A stretch of 30,104 nt of DNA, taken from assembly GCA_964475985.1 (NCBI GenBank), contig CAYYYP010000045.1, forward strand, positions 1 through 30,104, written 5' to 3'. Numbering within the stretch: the stretch's first letter is position 1; each line of letters starts with the position of its first letter. Made by a program: the position numbers and the translations under genes. Source of the stretch: CAYYYP01 sp964475985. GTDB lineage: Bacteria; Bdellovibrionota; UBA1018; CAYHWW01. A model generated the notes under the pieces. That model worked only from the letters and a program-made list of their open reading frames with translations, was not told the DNA's origin and made no database searches. Positions 22,038-30,104 of the stretch are shown here, one piece after another.

Positions 22038-22940
22038 ATGTCCTCAAGTTTTAAGCCCACCCGCATTTCGCCTTCCACAAAATTTGAAGGGCAAGCTGCA
22101 GAAACTTTGGCTAAGCCAAATTTGCAAGTGCCGGCGGAAGCGTTGCCGAAGCCTTACCTTACCCAAAGTCATAATATAAAAACTATCGAAGTCGATACGA
22201 GCTACAACGTAGGTGCGTTTGAGAGTCAAAAGCTTACGGAGCCCAAGGATCCCCATTCCTATGCCCAGTGGCGTAAACATGTGGGGCAGGGGCAGATCGG
22301 CAAAGATACCAGGTTTCATCTACACGAGCTTGCCAAGGCTAATCTTTCGGTAGAAGCCGAAGAAGAGCAACGCATTGAAGATGAAGTGGCTAGACGGGTA
22401 AGTCTTCACTTAACCGACCTAGCTGAGGTTACCCGTAAAAACGCCTATGATGAGGGGTATGGCAAAGGTTTGGAACGCGCTCGCCAAGAAGTGATTTCCT
22501 CCATGCAAGCGGATTGTGATCATTTGCGGGGCTTGGTAAAGGCCATTGATGATGCAGCGAACCTAGTGGCCATTGAGAACGAAGAAGTTTTGTTGCGGAT
22601 CATGGAACAACTCATCCGTAAAATTTTTCTAAAAGAAGTGAGCCTTGATCGCGAGTGGATCGTAAGGGTCATGCACCAAGCGATTGGAATGTTATCCACG
22701 CGGGCGAATATCAAGCTTAAGGTTTCTCGCGCGGACATTGGCCGCTCAGAAACCATTATGGCGGACTTGAATCGCAGCCTTACCGATTTAAAAAACGTAA
22801 GCATTGAGGCCGACGATACTTTGAGTTTAGGCGGCTGCCGAGTGGAGACGGACTTTGGCACCTTGGATGCGTCCATTGAGCGCATTTTTGTAAATTTGCA
22901 TGCGGCCCTTGAGGGCGGAATTTCCGGTGAACCTAAGTGA
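22038..22940 (+). CDS. fliH: Flagellar export regulator FliH
   Basis: FliH dimers hold FliI and link it to the C-ring during export. The 300-residue protein has an unstructured first 95 residues, then a charged helix with a GYGKGLERARQEV-type repeat (about 141-155) and the C-terminal domain of the V-type ATPase E-subunit fold (IRKIFLKEVSLDREWIVRVM, about 193-212). The ATG follows AAAGGA. The stop codon overlaps the fliI GTG (GTGA), so the two are coupled, fitting a fixed FliH:FliI ratio. The N-terminal extension is longer than in E. coli FliH (235 residues in total). Confidence 0.92.
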   Translation: MSSSFKPTRISPSTKFEGQAAETLAKPNLQVPAEALPKPYLTQSHNIKTIEVDTSYNVGAFESQKLTEPKDPHSYAQWRKHVGQGQIGKDTRFHLHELAKANLSVEAEEEQRIEDEVARRVSLHLTDLAEVTRKNAYDEGYGKGLERARQEVISSMQADCDHLRGLVKAIDDAANLVAIENEEVLLRIMEQLIRKIFLKEVSLDREWIVRVMHQAIGMLSTRANIKLKVSRADIGRSETIMADLNRSLTDLKNVSIEADDTLSLGGCRVETDFGTLDASIERIFVNLHAALEGGISGEPK

Positions 22941-24289
22941 GTGACCATTCGCTAACCCATAAAATGAGTGCGGAAAAGGTGCTGCAGAAACTTGAACGTG
23001 ACCATTATTACGGGGAAATTGGGCGTATTCTTAAAAGCACCGGAATGATTTTTGAGGGTTACCTGCCGAGCGCAAGACTTGGCGCTACGGTTGAGATATT
23101 TTCTAGCAATCATCCTAGCGTTGAAGCAGAGGTCATTGGCTTTCGAGATAAAAAGGCGTTGCTTATGCCGCTGGACGACGGCCGTGGTATAAATACTTCA
23201 AGTTTAGTGAGGGTGCTTAGGAATTCTCCGACCCTGCGCGTAAGCCCTGGGCTCATTGGCCGAGTCATCAACGGTAAAGGTGATCCCATCGACGGCCTAC
23301 CCTTAAAGGGTAGGGACGTGGTGCAGATCCCCATCTTTCGTGAGTCAACCAACCCCCTTGCCCGCGAAATGATCACGCAGCCGCTGGATCTCGGGATTCG
23401 GGCGATCAATTCCATGCTCACTTGTGCACAGGGCCAGCGCATTGGCATCATGGCTGGTTCAGGCGTTGGCAAAAGCACGCTGCTCGGCATGCTGGCTCGC
23501 TACGCGAAGGCCGACGTGAACGTCATTGCGCTTATTGGCGAGCGTGGTCGCGAAGTGGGAGAGTTCATTGAAAATGATCTAGGTCCAGAAGGCCTGAAAA
23601 AGAGCATTATTGTGGCGGTGACCGGTGATCAAAGTCCAGTGGTGCGCGTCCGCGGCGCCTACGTGGCCACCGCCATCGCGGAATATTTCAGCCAAGGCGG
23701 CGCAAACGTTTTGCTCATGATGGATTCACTCACCAGGTTTTGTATGGCCCAGCGGGAAATTGGCCTAAGCCTTGGTGAACCACCGGCCAGTAAGGGTTAC
23801 ACGCCATCGGTCTTTGCTGCGCTGCCAAAACTACTTGAACGAGCCGGAAATTTTAAGAACGCCGGTAGCATTACCGGAATTTACACCGTCCTCGTGGATG
23901 GGGACGATATGGATGAACCCATCGCCGATTCCTCACGCGCAATTCTTGATGGTCATATTGTTTTGAGCCGAAACCTGGCTAATCGAGGTCATTATCCTCC
24001 AATTGAAGTTACTCAGAGCGTCAGTCGTTGCATGTCAGCAGTAATACCCTCCAGTCATAAAATTCTGGCGCGCGAATTAAAAGAACTCATGGCGGTTTAT
24101 CAGCAAAATGAAGACCTGATCAATATCGGGGCTTACGTTCGTGGCAACAACCAAAAACTCGATCAGGCGGTTCAGGTTTGGGACCAAATTCAGAAATTTT
24201 TACGCCAAGATGTCGGTGATTCCACCAACATTCAGATGAGCGTTGGTCATATGGAAAAAATCCTCGCCGCGGCTGGCGTGCGTACTTAA
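22937..24289 (+). CDS. fliI: Flagellum-specific ATPase FliI
   Basis: FliI is the F1-beta-like ATPase of the flagellar type III export system. The 450-residue protein has the P-loop AGSGVGKST (173-181), the IGERGREVGEF motif (200-210), Walker B-like VLLMMDSLTRF (about 256-266) and GEPPASKGYTPSVFA. It starts at GTG 22937 within the fliH stop. Length and motifs are standard. Confidence 0.98.
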   Translation: MSDHSLTHKMSAEKVLQKLERDHYYGEIGRILKSTGMIFEGYLPSARLGATVEIFSSNHPSVEAEVIGFRDKKALLMPLDDGRGINTSSLVRVLRNSPTLRVSPGLIGRVINGKGDPIDGLPLKGRDVVQIPIFRESTNPLAREMITQPLDLGIRAINSMLTCAQGQRIGIMAGSGVGKSTLLGMLARYAKADVNVIALIGERGREVGEFIENDLGPEGLKKSIIVAVTGDQSPVVRVRGAYVATAIAEYFSQGGANVLLMMDSLTRFCMAQREIGLSLGEPPASKGYTPSVFAALPKLLERAGNFKNAGSITGIYTVLVDGDDMDEPIADSSRAILDGHIVLSRNLANRGHYPPIEVTQSVSRCMSAVIPSSHKILARELKELMAVYQQNEDLINIGAYVRGNNQKLDQAVQVWDQIQKFLRQDVGDSTNIQMSVGHMEKILAAAGVRT

Positions 24290-24298
24290 GGAAATCAA

Positions 24299-24760
24299 AT
24301 GCGTTTTGTTTTTCGTTTAGAACCAGTGCTGCGTGACCGGGACCGTACGGAAAAGGCGCGGCTTCGTGAGTGGAGCATCGTAAACCAGATCCTGGGGAAT
24401 CTTGTGCTGGAGAAAAAACGTTTGGAGAATGCGTTAGGCGAAGCCCAACAAGACTTCAATGCCCTCAGTGCGACGCCGCGTATTTCTGTCGCCCTTTTGC
24501 AGGAAGCGGATCATTACATCAAATCATTGTTCCAAAAAATTGAATGGAAGCGTCTGGAAATATTGCGGGCCGAAAAATTCGTTCAGAAGAAGCATCAAGA
24601 ATGGCAGGCGGCGCGCATGAAAAAACAAGTCATCGAAAAAATTCGGGAACGTAGATTTGAAGATTTTAAGTTGGAACAAAAGGATCGTGAGGCCAAGTCG
24701 CTGGATGATCTTTACATCATGGCCGAAGCAAGGCGCATGCGAGAATCCGAAGAAGAATAA
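24299..24760 (+). CDS. fliJ: Flagellar export chaperone FliJ
   Basis: The 153-residue protein is almost entirely helical, with the N-terminal FRLEPVLRDRDRTEKARLRE pattern of FliJ and a coiled-coil charge distribution. FliJ inserts into the FliI hexamer like the gamma subunit of F1 and contacts FlhA. Sequence conservation is weak in this family; position after fliI and the length support the call. Confidence 0.88.
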   Translation: MRFVFRLEPVLRDRDRTEKARLREWSIVNQILGNLVLEKKRLENALGEAQQDFNALSATPRISVALLQEADHYIKSLFQKIEWKRLEILRAEKFVQKKHQEWQAARMKKQVIEKIRERRFEDFKLEQKDREAKSLDDLYIMAEARRMRESEEE

Positions 24761-24778
24761 CGCTGGGAGGGCGAGAAT

Positions 24779-25354
24779 ATGCACGTAAAAAAAATTAGGT
24801 TATTTTTTCTGTTTTTCATGACTTCAACTTTCATCATGGCCCTGGTGCAGGTTTTAGGCGCAAAAGCAGCGGAAAATGCGAAACCTGCGAAAATTGAAGA
24901 ACGCGGCGATCGTAGCGTGAGCACACGTTTAGAAAGCATCGCCGATGATCTTGAAAAAAAGCGTCAGGACCTTGAGCAGCGAGAGCAGGCGCTGATTGAT
25001 CAGGAAAAACAATTAAAGGATCGCGAGGCTGATCTTGAGAAGAAAATTAAGGAACTAAAGGCTACCCGTACGGCGTTTGAAGCGTCCATTGAAAGTCACC
25101 GCAAGGGTAACGAGGAGCGAGTAGTGCGGATGGTTACGGTGTTTGAATCTATGCAGCCAAAGGCCGCAGCACAAGTTTTTGAGACGTTGGATGACTGGTT
25201 GTCTGTGGAAGTCATGAAACGAATGGATACCAAGAAAGTCGCAAAACTCATGAATCTCATGAATAAAAACCGGTCCGCCAAGCTCTCGGAACTTTTGACC
25301 GGCTTCTTTAAGGAAAACTTGGAGAAAGATCAAAGCGCAGTTGCTAATAAATAG
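24779..25354 (+). CDS. MotE/MgtE-N-like flagellar protein with coiled coil
   Basis: The 191-residue protein has an N-terminal hydrophobic signal or anchor (about 8-28), then a long acidic/basic coiled coil (about 48-110, DLEQREQALIDQEKQLKDRE). It ends in an MgtE_N-like domain (about 118-180) with QPKAAAQVFETLDDWLSVEV and VAKLMNLMNKNRSAKLSELL. This is the architecture of MotE/FlaE-type proteins that in rhizobia chaperone the motility protein MotC, and that occur between fliJ and fliK in other lineages. A periplasmic role in motor assembly is likely. GGGAGGG precedes the ATG at good spacing. Confidence 0.8.
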   Translation: MHVKKIRLFFLFFMTSTFIMALVQVLGAKAAENAKPAKIEERGDRSVSTRLESIADDLEKKRQDLEQREQALIDQEKQLKDREADLEKKIKELKATRTAFEASIESHRKGNEERVVRMVTVFESMQPKAAAQVFETLDDWLSVEVMKRMDTKKVAKLMNLMNKNRSAKLSELLTGFFKENLEKDQSAVANK

Positions 25355-25397
25355 AAAGTATTTAAAACTAGAAAAGTAGATCAGTAAGAAAGCATAA

Positions 25398-26912
25398 ATG
25401 AACCCGATTTTAGGCGCAAAAATAAGCACAAACCAGTCAAAGCCAAATGAAAAGGCTTCGGTTTCGCCATTGGACAAAGAGGCTTCCTCCGAAGACTCAG
25501 CCCAGTTCATGGGTATGCTTTTAGGTATGGGTCAGAACCCAGGCCAAGTACCGGCGCAAGCTTTACCCGCCGATAAAGGGCAGGCGTCAGATGCCGGCAA
25601 AGAGTCTACCAAACTTGCAGTTTCGCCTGGCGATCCTTCAATTCTTAAGGGCGCTAAAGAAGTCGTGGATAACGGTTCCGCCAAAGGTAAAATTCCTTTG
25701 CTAGGTGCGGGACAGCTTTTAGCCAAAGATTTTAATTTTGATGCCGCAAGCCTTGAGGCTCCGCCACCAAAGGATCTGCTGGAGCCACCTCCCCAGATGG
25801 AGGCTCAAGCGTTGCTTCTAAACCCTGAGCTCAGGGAGCAACGCTCGCCGGTAGCGAAAAATGAGAGCTCTGCAAACTTAAAGACGCTTAACGATAAAGC
25901 TCCAAAGATTCTGGACCAACCGTTCCTTGCTAAAGGAACCAAGGGGGAGTCGGAGCAAGATCTTTCTTTGCAGAGTATCCTTTCCCTACTGACGGCGCTT
26001 CCCGAAAATTCTGAAGCGAAGTTAAATGAGCAAGACCCATCTGAATCTTCCTCTGAATCTACTTCTGAATCTACTTCCTCGAACCCATCTGCGTCCCGCG
26101 GTCAAGGAAGAGCTAAGAACCCAGGACTATTCAGCCATGATTTCATCGCGGCGAAAATCGTATCGAAGGATGCGACTACTTCCGCGGATGATGGATCAAG
26201 CAGTAAATTTAAATTCGATTCTTCAACTTCGCGCGAAATGCCCAACGAATTGCTTTTGAACGCACCTGCCTTAAAGCCTGCCGCTGGATTTGCTAAGTCT
26301 AATGCTTTGGCCACTGCAGCGGCCCAGAGCCCGGCTCCCGGTCTCGCACTGCAAACCGCCTCCGGAATGCTTGAGCTACAACGCTCCATTACTGAAATGA
26401 CGAAAGCCGGTAAGGAAGAGATCAGCATTCACTTAGCGCCGAAACACTTAGGCGATTTGCACATCCGCGTGAAGATGACGGACGATAATCTTTCCGTAAA
26501 ATTCGGCGTAGATACTGCCGAAGCTAAAGCCCTGCTGGAAAATGACCTTGGTTCATTGAAACAACGTCTAGAGACCAGCATGCCCGTTTCCCAGAAGGGC
26601 GAAATGCGCAGTGTAGAAATTGCACTGCAACAAAATAATGTAAATAAATTAAATTTAGATAGCCAGGTTTCGCATGACCGTATGCGACAATCTACAAGTA
26701 ACGTCGTTCATTCCGAAGATTTTTTGAATCAGTCCCGAAGCGCCGGCCAAAGTGAGCAGGGAGCGTCGCAGTCGGGCTCGGATTCACAAAATCGAGAAGG
26801 GTTCGCACGGCAGCAGCAAGGACAAGCCCGTCAGTTTGACCAGAAGGAAAGAAATCCTTCCCGCGGTTATGATGTCTGGGAAAAAGCCATGCACGAACGA
26901 GCGTTTGCTTAG
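25398..26912 (+). CDS. fliK: Flagellar hook-length control protein FliK
   Basis: FliK is exported and measures hook length, then switches the export gate from hook to filament substrates. The 504-residue protein has a long low-complexity N-terminal part with Ala, Pro, Ser and Lys. Its C-terminal Flg_hook domain lies at about 330-415 (KEEISIHLAPKHLGDLHIRV and VKFGVDTAEAKALLENDLGS), the part that contacts FlhB. A Gln/Ser-rich tail of about 85 residues follows, longer than usual. A Ser-Glu-Ser-Thr tandem repeat lies at 26041-26076. Confidence 0.9.
   Translation: MNPILGAKISTNQSKPNEKASVSPLDKEASSEDSAQFMGMLLGMGQNPGQVPAQALPADKGQASDAGKESTKLAVSPGDPSILKGAKEVVDNGSAKGKIPLLGAGQLLAKDFNFDAASLEAPPPKDLLEPPPQMEAQALLLNPELREQRSPVAKNESSANLKTLNDKAPKILDQPFLAKGTKGESEQDLSLQSILSLLTALPENSEAKLNEQDPSESSSESTSESTSSNPSASRGQGRAKNPGLFSHDFIAAKIVSKDATTSADDGSSSKFKFDSSTSREMPNELLLNAPALKPAAGFAKSNALATAAAQSPAPGLALQTASGMLELQRSITEMTKAGKEEISIHLAPKHLGDLHIRVKMTDDNLSVKFGVDTAEAKALLENDLGSLKQRLETSMPVSQKGEMRSVEIALQQNNVNKLNLDSQVSHDRMRQSTSNVVHSEDFLNQSRSAGQSEQGASQSGSDSQNREGFARQQQGQARQFDQKERNPSRGYDVWEKAMHERAFA
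26041..26076 (+). repeat. Three 12-bp tandem repeats inside fliK
   Basis: Units CTGAATCTTCCT, CTGAATCTACTT and CTGAATCTACTT lie head to tail and encode Ser-Glu-Ser-Ser/Thr repeats. A 12-bp change keeps the frame, so copy number could vary in the ruler region without breaking the gene. Confidence 0.8.
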
Positions 26913-26928
26913 TTTCTAAGGGGATACC

Positions 26929-27948
26929 ATGATTAATACCATCGATTCAAAATCAGCGGCCGATCCAGAAAAAAAGGGCGAGATCATGAAGCGCCTGCAA
27001 CAGCAGTCAGCGCTTCCCGAAGAAAAACGTGATCCCGTAAAGGCTTTGGGTAAAGATGAATTTTTTAAAATCATGATCACCCAAATGAAAAATCAAGATC
27101 CTACGAATCCGTACAAGAATGAAGAGCTTGCGGCCCATTTGGCGCAGTTCACTTCGCTTGAACAGATGCTCAATATGAATAAAAATTTGGAAAAGCTCAT
27201 GGATTCCCAATTGCCGTTACAAAAATTAGGTGCGGCAGGTCTTATCGGGAAAACCATCAGCACGGATTCAAGTCAGTTTGCCCATACCGAAGGAAAATTC
27301 TCCGAGCTTTCCTTTGACCTACCGGTGGACGCAGCAAAAACTAAAATTGCCGTACTTAATGATAAGGGCGAAGTCGTGCGTGAACTTGAAAAAACCAACC
27401 TGGTAAAGGGCAATAACAAAGTGGAGTGGGATGGCAAACGCTCCAATAATATGTTGTCCCAAACGGGAACCTATTCCATTAGGGTTTCGGCGGAGACGGC
27501 CGAAGGCAAAAGCGTTCCGATTTCCACGAAGAAAAAACAAGAAGTGTTTGGCGTATCATTTGATGGAAAAGAAACCGTACTCATGGTCGGCAATTCCAAA
27601 AATCCAGAGCGAGTTCTTTTACGCTCTGTGACGCAAGTGGAAGACCTCAACGAGAAATCAAAGTCCCAGTCCGCCCCTTCCGTAAAACCACCGGAAGCAT
27701 CCGCAAGTATTCCTGTGGCACCGGTAGCTTTGACCCCGGCAAGTCAGCCAACGGCACAGTTTGAAAAACCTATTCCCATGGAAGACATCGCAAAATCTGG
27801 GAAATTTACCCCCATTGCGCCTAGCATCGTTAAACAGGACCGGGCCCCGGAAATGCAGCGCGAAGCGGTGAAGGCCTCCCAAGACAGGCAAAAATCCGGC
27901 GAGGAAATCAATCCTGCCGCGCAAGAACGATTGAAAAGTGTATCCTAA
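26929..27948 (+). CDS. flgD: Flagellar hook-capping protein FlgD
   Basis: FlgD caps the growing hook and is discarded after completion. The 339-residue protein has the conserved N-terminal block FFKIMITQMKNQDPTNPYKN (about 45-64) and AAHLAQFTSLEQML (about 68-81). The central part has the Ig/TUDOR-like fold (VVRELEKTNLVKGNNKVEWD, about 148-167). A Pro/Ala/Ser-rich extension of about 100 residues follows, making the protein longer than E. coli FlgD (231 residues). AAGGGG precedes the ATG. Confidence 0.95.
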   Translation: MINTIDSKSAADPEKKGEIMKRLQQQSALPEEKRDPVKALGKDEFFKIMITQMKNQDPTNPYKNEELAAHLAQFTSLEQMLNMNKNLEKLMDSQLPLQKLGAAGLIGKTISTDSSQFAHTEGKFSELSFDLPVDAAKTKIAVLNDKGEVVRELEKTNLVKGNNKVEWDGKRSNNMLSQTGTYSIRVSAETAEGKSVPISTKKKQEVFGVSFDGKETVLMVGNSKNPERVLLRSVTQVEDLNEKSKSQSAPSVKPPEASASIPVAPVALTPASQPTAQFEKPIPMEDIAKSGKFTPIAPSIVKQDRAPEMQREAVKASQDRQKSGEEINPAAQERLKSVS

Positions 27949-27951
27949 AGT

Positions 27952-28407
27952 ATGAGCAAAATTCAGAACAATCCTAATCTCATGATACCTAACGTTCAGG
28001 GGGCACCCGGTGGCCAACCCTTAACGCGGGGAAATCCTAGCAGTGCGCCGAGTGAGACAGGTCCTGACTTTAAAGAAATTTTAAAAAATCAAAGCGGCCA
28101 GAGTTTAGACAGTGCCGCCGCAAATTTTGAGACGTCCAACGTACGCCCGGGCTTAAAATTTTCTTCCCACGCTCAGAGCCGAATGCTCAGTCGAAAAATT
28201 GATGGCAGCCCCGAGACCATGAGTAAAGTCATGAACGCCATGGACCGCGCGGAATCCAAGGGCTTAGATGATACTTTAATCCTAACTAAGGATGCTGCCT
28301 TCATCGTAAGCGTAAAAAACCGGACCGTAGTTACGGTGATGGACAAAGAACAACTACAGGGAAATGTTTTCACAAATATCGACGGCGCCGTGATTGCGGA
28401 TGCTTAA
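27952..28407 (+). CDS. Flagellar operon protein, TIGR02530/DUF3766-like
   Basis: The 151-residue protein has a disordered N-terminal half with Asn/Pro/Gly/Ser. A conserved block from about residue 66 follows (LKFSSHAQSRMLSRKI, then AMDRAESKGLDDTLILTKDA, AFIVSVKNRTVVTVMDKEQL and VFTNIDGAVI). This matches the 'flagellar operon protein' family found between flgD and flgE in many Gram-positive and other bacteria; its function is not established. The gene starts 3 bp after flgD and is followed by a long leader before flgE. Confidence 0.85.
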   Translation: MSKIQNNPNLMIPNVQGAPGGQPLTRGNPSSAPSETGPDFKEILKNQSGQSLDSAAANFETSNVRPGLKFSSHAQSRMLSRKIDGSPETMSKVMNAMDRAESKGLDDTLILTKDAAFIVSVKNRTVVTVMDKEQLQGNVFTNIDGAVIADA

Positions 28408-28422
28408 ATTTAGAATTTCGAA

Positions 28423-28447
28423 AGGAAGTGCAGTAAACTAGGAAGTG
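28423..28447 (+). repeat. AGGAAGTG direct repeat upstream of flgE
   Basis: AGGAAGTG occurs at 28423-28430 and again at 28440-28447, a period of 17 bp, just after the preceding stop codon. It could be a tandem regulator site or chance purine-rich sequence. Confidence 0.3.
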
Positions 28448-28451
28448 TACA

Positions 28452-28523
28452 GGGAGTAGGGGCTGGACTCCGCACCGACAAAGTGCGGGGAAGCCTCCCA
28501 AAAAATCATTGAATATGATTTTT
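28452..28523 (+). promoter_or_regulatory. Structured leader element upstream of flgE
   Basis: The flgD-side genes and flgE are separated by 188 bp, unusually long for this operon. CTCCGCAC (28468-28475) pairs with GTGCGGGG (28483-28490, one G-U), extended by GGCT/AGCC (28461-28464 with 28492-28495). An outer GGGAG/CTCCC (28452-28456, 28495-28499) competes for one base with the inner helix. An adjacent 9-bp repeat AAAAATCAT (28501-28509) / ATGATTTTT (28515-28523) could form a second stem. The elements are not followed by a normal terminator U run. No known riboswitch class is recognised. A promoter within 28524-28580 is possible. Confidence 0.45.
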
Positions 28524-28595
28524 GATCAGATGATTGCAGTAAGTTCAAATCAATAAAATCAATTAACGAACAAAAAGCATGGAGGCTTTTTCAGT

Positions 28596-29879
28596 ATGGG
28601 AATTTTGTCATCATTAAATACCGGTATTACGGGCATGCAAGCTAGCGGTGAAGCATTATCTATTTTCGGCGATAACTTAGCCAACGCCAATACCGTCGGA
28701 TTCAAAGTGTCGAGGCCCGAGTTTCAAGATGTCGTCGCAAAATCCTTAAAGGGTGTGCTCGGCGGAAATCAAATCGGAAGCGGCGTGAAACTTACGCACG
28801 TAGATCCAATTTTTTCGCAAGGTTCATTGACGCAGACCGAACGGGCAACGGACTTAGCAATCACGGGAGATGGTTTTTTCACGCTTGATGGGGAACAAGG
28901 AAGAAGTTATACCCGGGCCGGGATTTTTACCTTCGATAAAGAAGGAAAACTTGTAAACACTTCGGGCGATGCCGTTATGGGATTTGCCGCCGATGATACC
29001 GGAAAGATTACCAACAAAGTTGCTCCAATTAAAATTGATCGTACCGTAATTGACGCGCACAAAACCAGCAAAGTTGACATGTCCATGAACTTGGATATCC
29101 GGGCCGATGTCTTAGGTGAGTTCGATCCAACCGCTCCCGAAAAAACCTCCCAGTATTCAAATTCCATGACGGTTTTTGATTCTGCGGGCAATGAACACTT
29201 AGCCACGGCATATTTCAGTAAAACTTCTGACAACAACTGGGACTGGCGCGTGATGGTGAAGGGCGAGGAAACTGTCGGAGGCAAAAAAGGCGAAATGGTG
29301 GAATGCGCCAAAGGCAGCCTTAAGTTCACGGTGGACGGAAAACTTGAAGAACAGAAGATCACCAAAAATAAGTTCAACTTCAATAAAGGTGCCCTGCCTG
29401 ACCAACAGATTGAATTCAATTTCGGAAAAACCATCAAGGAAGGCGGCAACGGCCTGCAAACCACCCAGTACGGCACCGTTTCGGATTTATACAAACATCG
29501 TCAGGACGGTTACACAGCTGGCACCGTGGCCGGATTATCCTTCAACGATGACGGGGTCCTCAGTGCATTTTTCACCAACGGCGAGGTCCTAAACTTGGGC
29601 CAAGTCGCGGTGGCAAAATTTGAAAATAACGAAGGCCTCTTCAAACTGGGCGGCAATAAGTTCCGGGAATCCCGCAACTCTGGCCAAGCGTTCGTAGGAA
29701 AACCGGGCGACGGCGGCCGGGGACGTATCGTGCCGAAGAGTATTGAATCCTCTACTACCGACATTGCGACGGAATTCATCAACTTGATCACCACCCAGAG
29801 GAATTTCCAAGCCAATGCCAAGATGATCACGACTTCCGATGAACTCCTCTCCGAAGTGATCAACATGCGCAGACAGTAA
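28596..29879 (+). CDS. flgE: Flagellar hook protein FlgE
   Basis: The 427-residue hook subunit has both conserved terminal coiled-coil regions: ITGMQASGEALSIFGDNLAN near residues 10-29 with NTVGFKVSRPEF after it, and the C-terminal TTDIATEFINLITTQRNFQA with a MITTSDELLSEVINMRR end. The central part is variable, as expected for the exposed domain. A GGAGG at about 28581-28585 precedes the ATG. It is separated from the upstream flagellar genes by the structured leader and followed by a terminator. Confidence 0.96.
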   Translation: MGILSSLNTGITGMQASGEALSIFGDNLANANTVGFKVSRPEFQDVVAKSLKGVLGGNQIGSGVKLTHVDPIFSQGSLTQTERATDLAITGDGFFTLDGEQGRSYTRAGIFTFDKEGKLVNTSGDAVMGFAADDTGKITNKVAPIKIDRTVIDAHKTSKVDMSMNLDIRADVLGEFDPTAPEKTSQYSNSMTVFDSAGNEHLATAYFSKTSDNNWDWRVMVKGEETVGGKKGEMVECAKGSLKFTVDGKLEEQKITKNKFNFNKGALPDQQIEFNFGKTIKEGGNGLQTTQYGTVSDLYKHRQDGYTAGTVAGLSFNDDGVLSAFFTNGEVLNLGQVAVAKFENNEGLFKLGGNKFRESRNSGQAFVGKPGDGGRGRIVPKSIESSTTDIATEFINLITTQRNFQANAKMITTSDELLSEVINMRRQ

Positions 29880-29933
29880 TTTTTTCCTAGCGTAGACCTG
29901 CCTATTCTGTACCAGTAGGATTTAGTCTAAATT

Positions 29934-29978
29934 AAGGGAGAGTCATAAATATAATATATTTAAGATTCTCCCTTTTTT
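29934..29978 (+). terminator. Rho-independent terminator after flgE
   Basis: AAGGGAGA (29934-29941) and TCTCCCTT (29967-29974) form an 8-bp stem around a 25-nt AT-rich loop, followed by a T run to 29978. The long loop makes it less ideal than the metK terminator, but the U tract is clear. Confidence 0.75.
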
Positions 29979-30009
29979 ATTTTGATTCCAACCTTCAGAA
30001 AGGTCATCC

Positions 30010-30104
30010 ATGGCAGAAGATAATGCAGCAGCCCCCGCAGCCCCCGAAGCCGCTCCCGCGGGCGGGGGTGGTGGAAATAAGATCGTCACCATCCTTACGG
30101 CACT
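30010..30104 (+). CDS. fliL: Start of a FliL-like flagellar protein (partial)
   Basis: ATG 30010 opens a frame that runs to the window edge. It encodes an Ala/Pro-rich start, five glycines and the beginning of a hydrophobic segment (NKIVTILTAL). AAAGG at about 29999-30003 is the ribosome binding site. The short hydrophilic start followed by a helix, right after flgE, fits FliL, which sits at the stator. Only 31 residues are visible, so MotB-like or other single-pass motor proteins cannot be excluded. Confidence 0.55.
   Translation, partial: MAEDNAAAPAAPEAAPAGGGGGNKIVTILTA

Noticed and set aside
28461..28500. c-di-GMP (GEMM) riboswitch suggested by a GGAC...AAGCCTCC pattern
   Set aside because: The conserved GEMM-I core and tetraloop-receptor arrangement are not present; the resemblance is limited to short purine/pyrimidine blocks.
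1..30104. CRISPR arrays, tRNA/rRNA genes, insertion sequences or prophage genes
   Set aside because: I saw no regularly spaced repeats, no tRNA- or rRNA-like stretches, no transposase motifs and no terminal inverted repeats with target duplications.

Overview
The window reads as a chromosomal segment of a Bdellovibrio-like bacterium (phylum Bdellovibrionota or a close relative). It is gene-dense, with roughly balanced base composition. The lineage call rests on the combination of a collinear flgB-flgC-fliE-fliF-fliG-fliH-fliI-fliJ-motE-like-fliK-flgD-(TIGR02530-like)-flgE-fliL series, a LysM/DprA/Tad-type secretion cluster and sigma-54 regulation. It comes from recognising protein families and gene order, not from a database search.

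Region 1 (1-7409, plus strand): the tail of an unidentified gene; an exported LysM protein; DprA; a small DUF4911-like protein; then a minimal Tad/type-IVb-pilus-like set made of a divergent T2SF/TadC-like platform protein, a small single-pass membrane protein, a CpaC-type secretin and a CpaF-type ATPase with an FHA-like N-terminal domain. No pilin, CpaB, CpaE or prepilin peptidase is in view. Region 2 (7410-9077): a 212-bp promoter/leader region, a 70-residue histone-tail-like basic protein and metK, closed by a perfect 15-bp-stem terminator. Region 3 (9076-13765, minus strand): a sigma-54 enhancer-binding protein (EBP) with no receiver domain and a GSFTGA loop; a small membrane protein; and a lipoprotein-mlaE-mlaF-mlaD lipid-transport operon.

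Region 4 (13766-17891, plus strand): a divergent control region with a textbook sigma-54 promoter (TGGCAC-N5-TTGC) and two inverted repeats upstream of it. It drives a large exported beta-domain/TPR protein, followed by a second EBP-family protein whose GAFTGA loop, Walker B, sensor I and one arginine finger are all changed. Region 5 (17892-30104): the flagellar export-apparatus, rod, hook and motor genes. They are tightly packed, but two leaders stand out: a hairpin in front of flgB and a 188-bp structured gap in front of flgE. A terminator separates flgE from the start of fliL.

The most interesting signals are the apparently inactivated EBP placed between a sigma-54-driven TPR gene and the fli operon; the sigma-54 promoter with its palindromes; the FHA-CpaF fusion in a stripped-down Tad-like cluster sharing an operon with dprA; and the unexplained structured leaders upstream of flgE, flgB and the metK operon.
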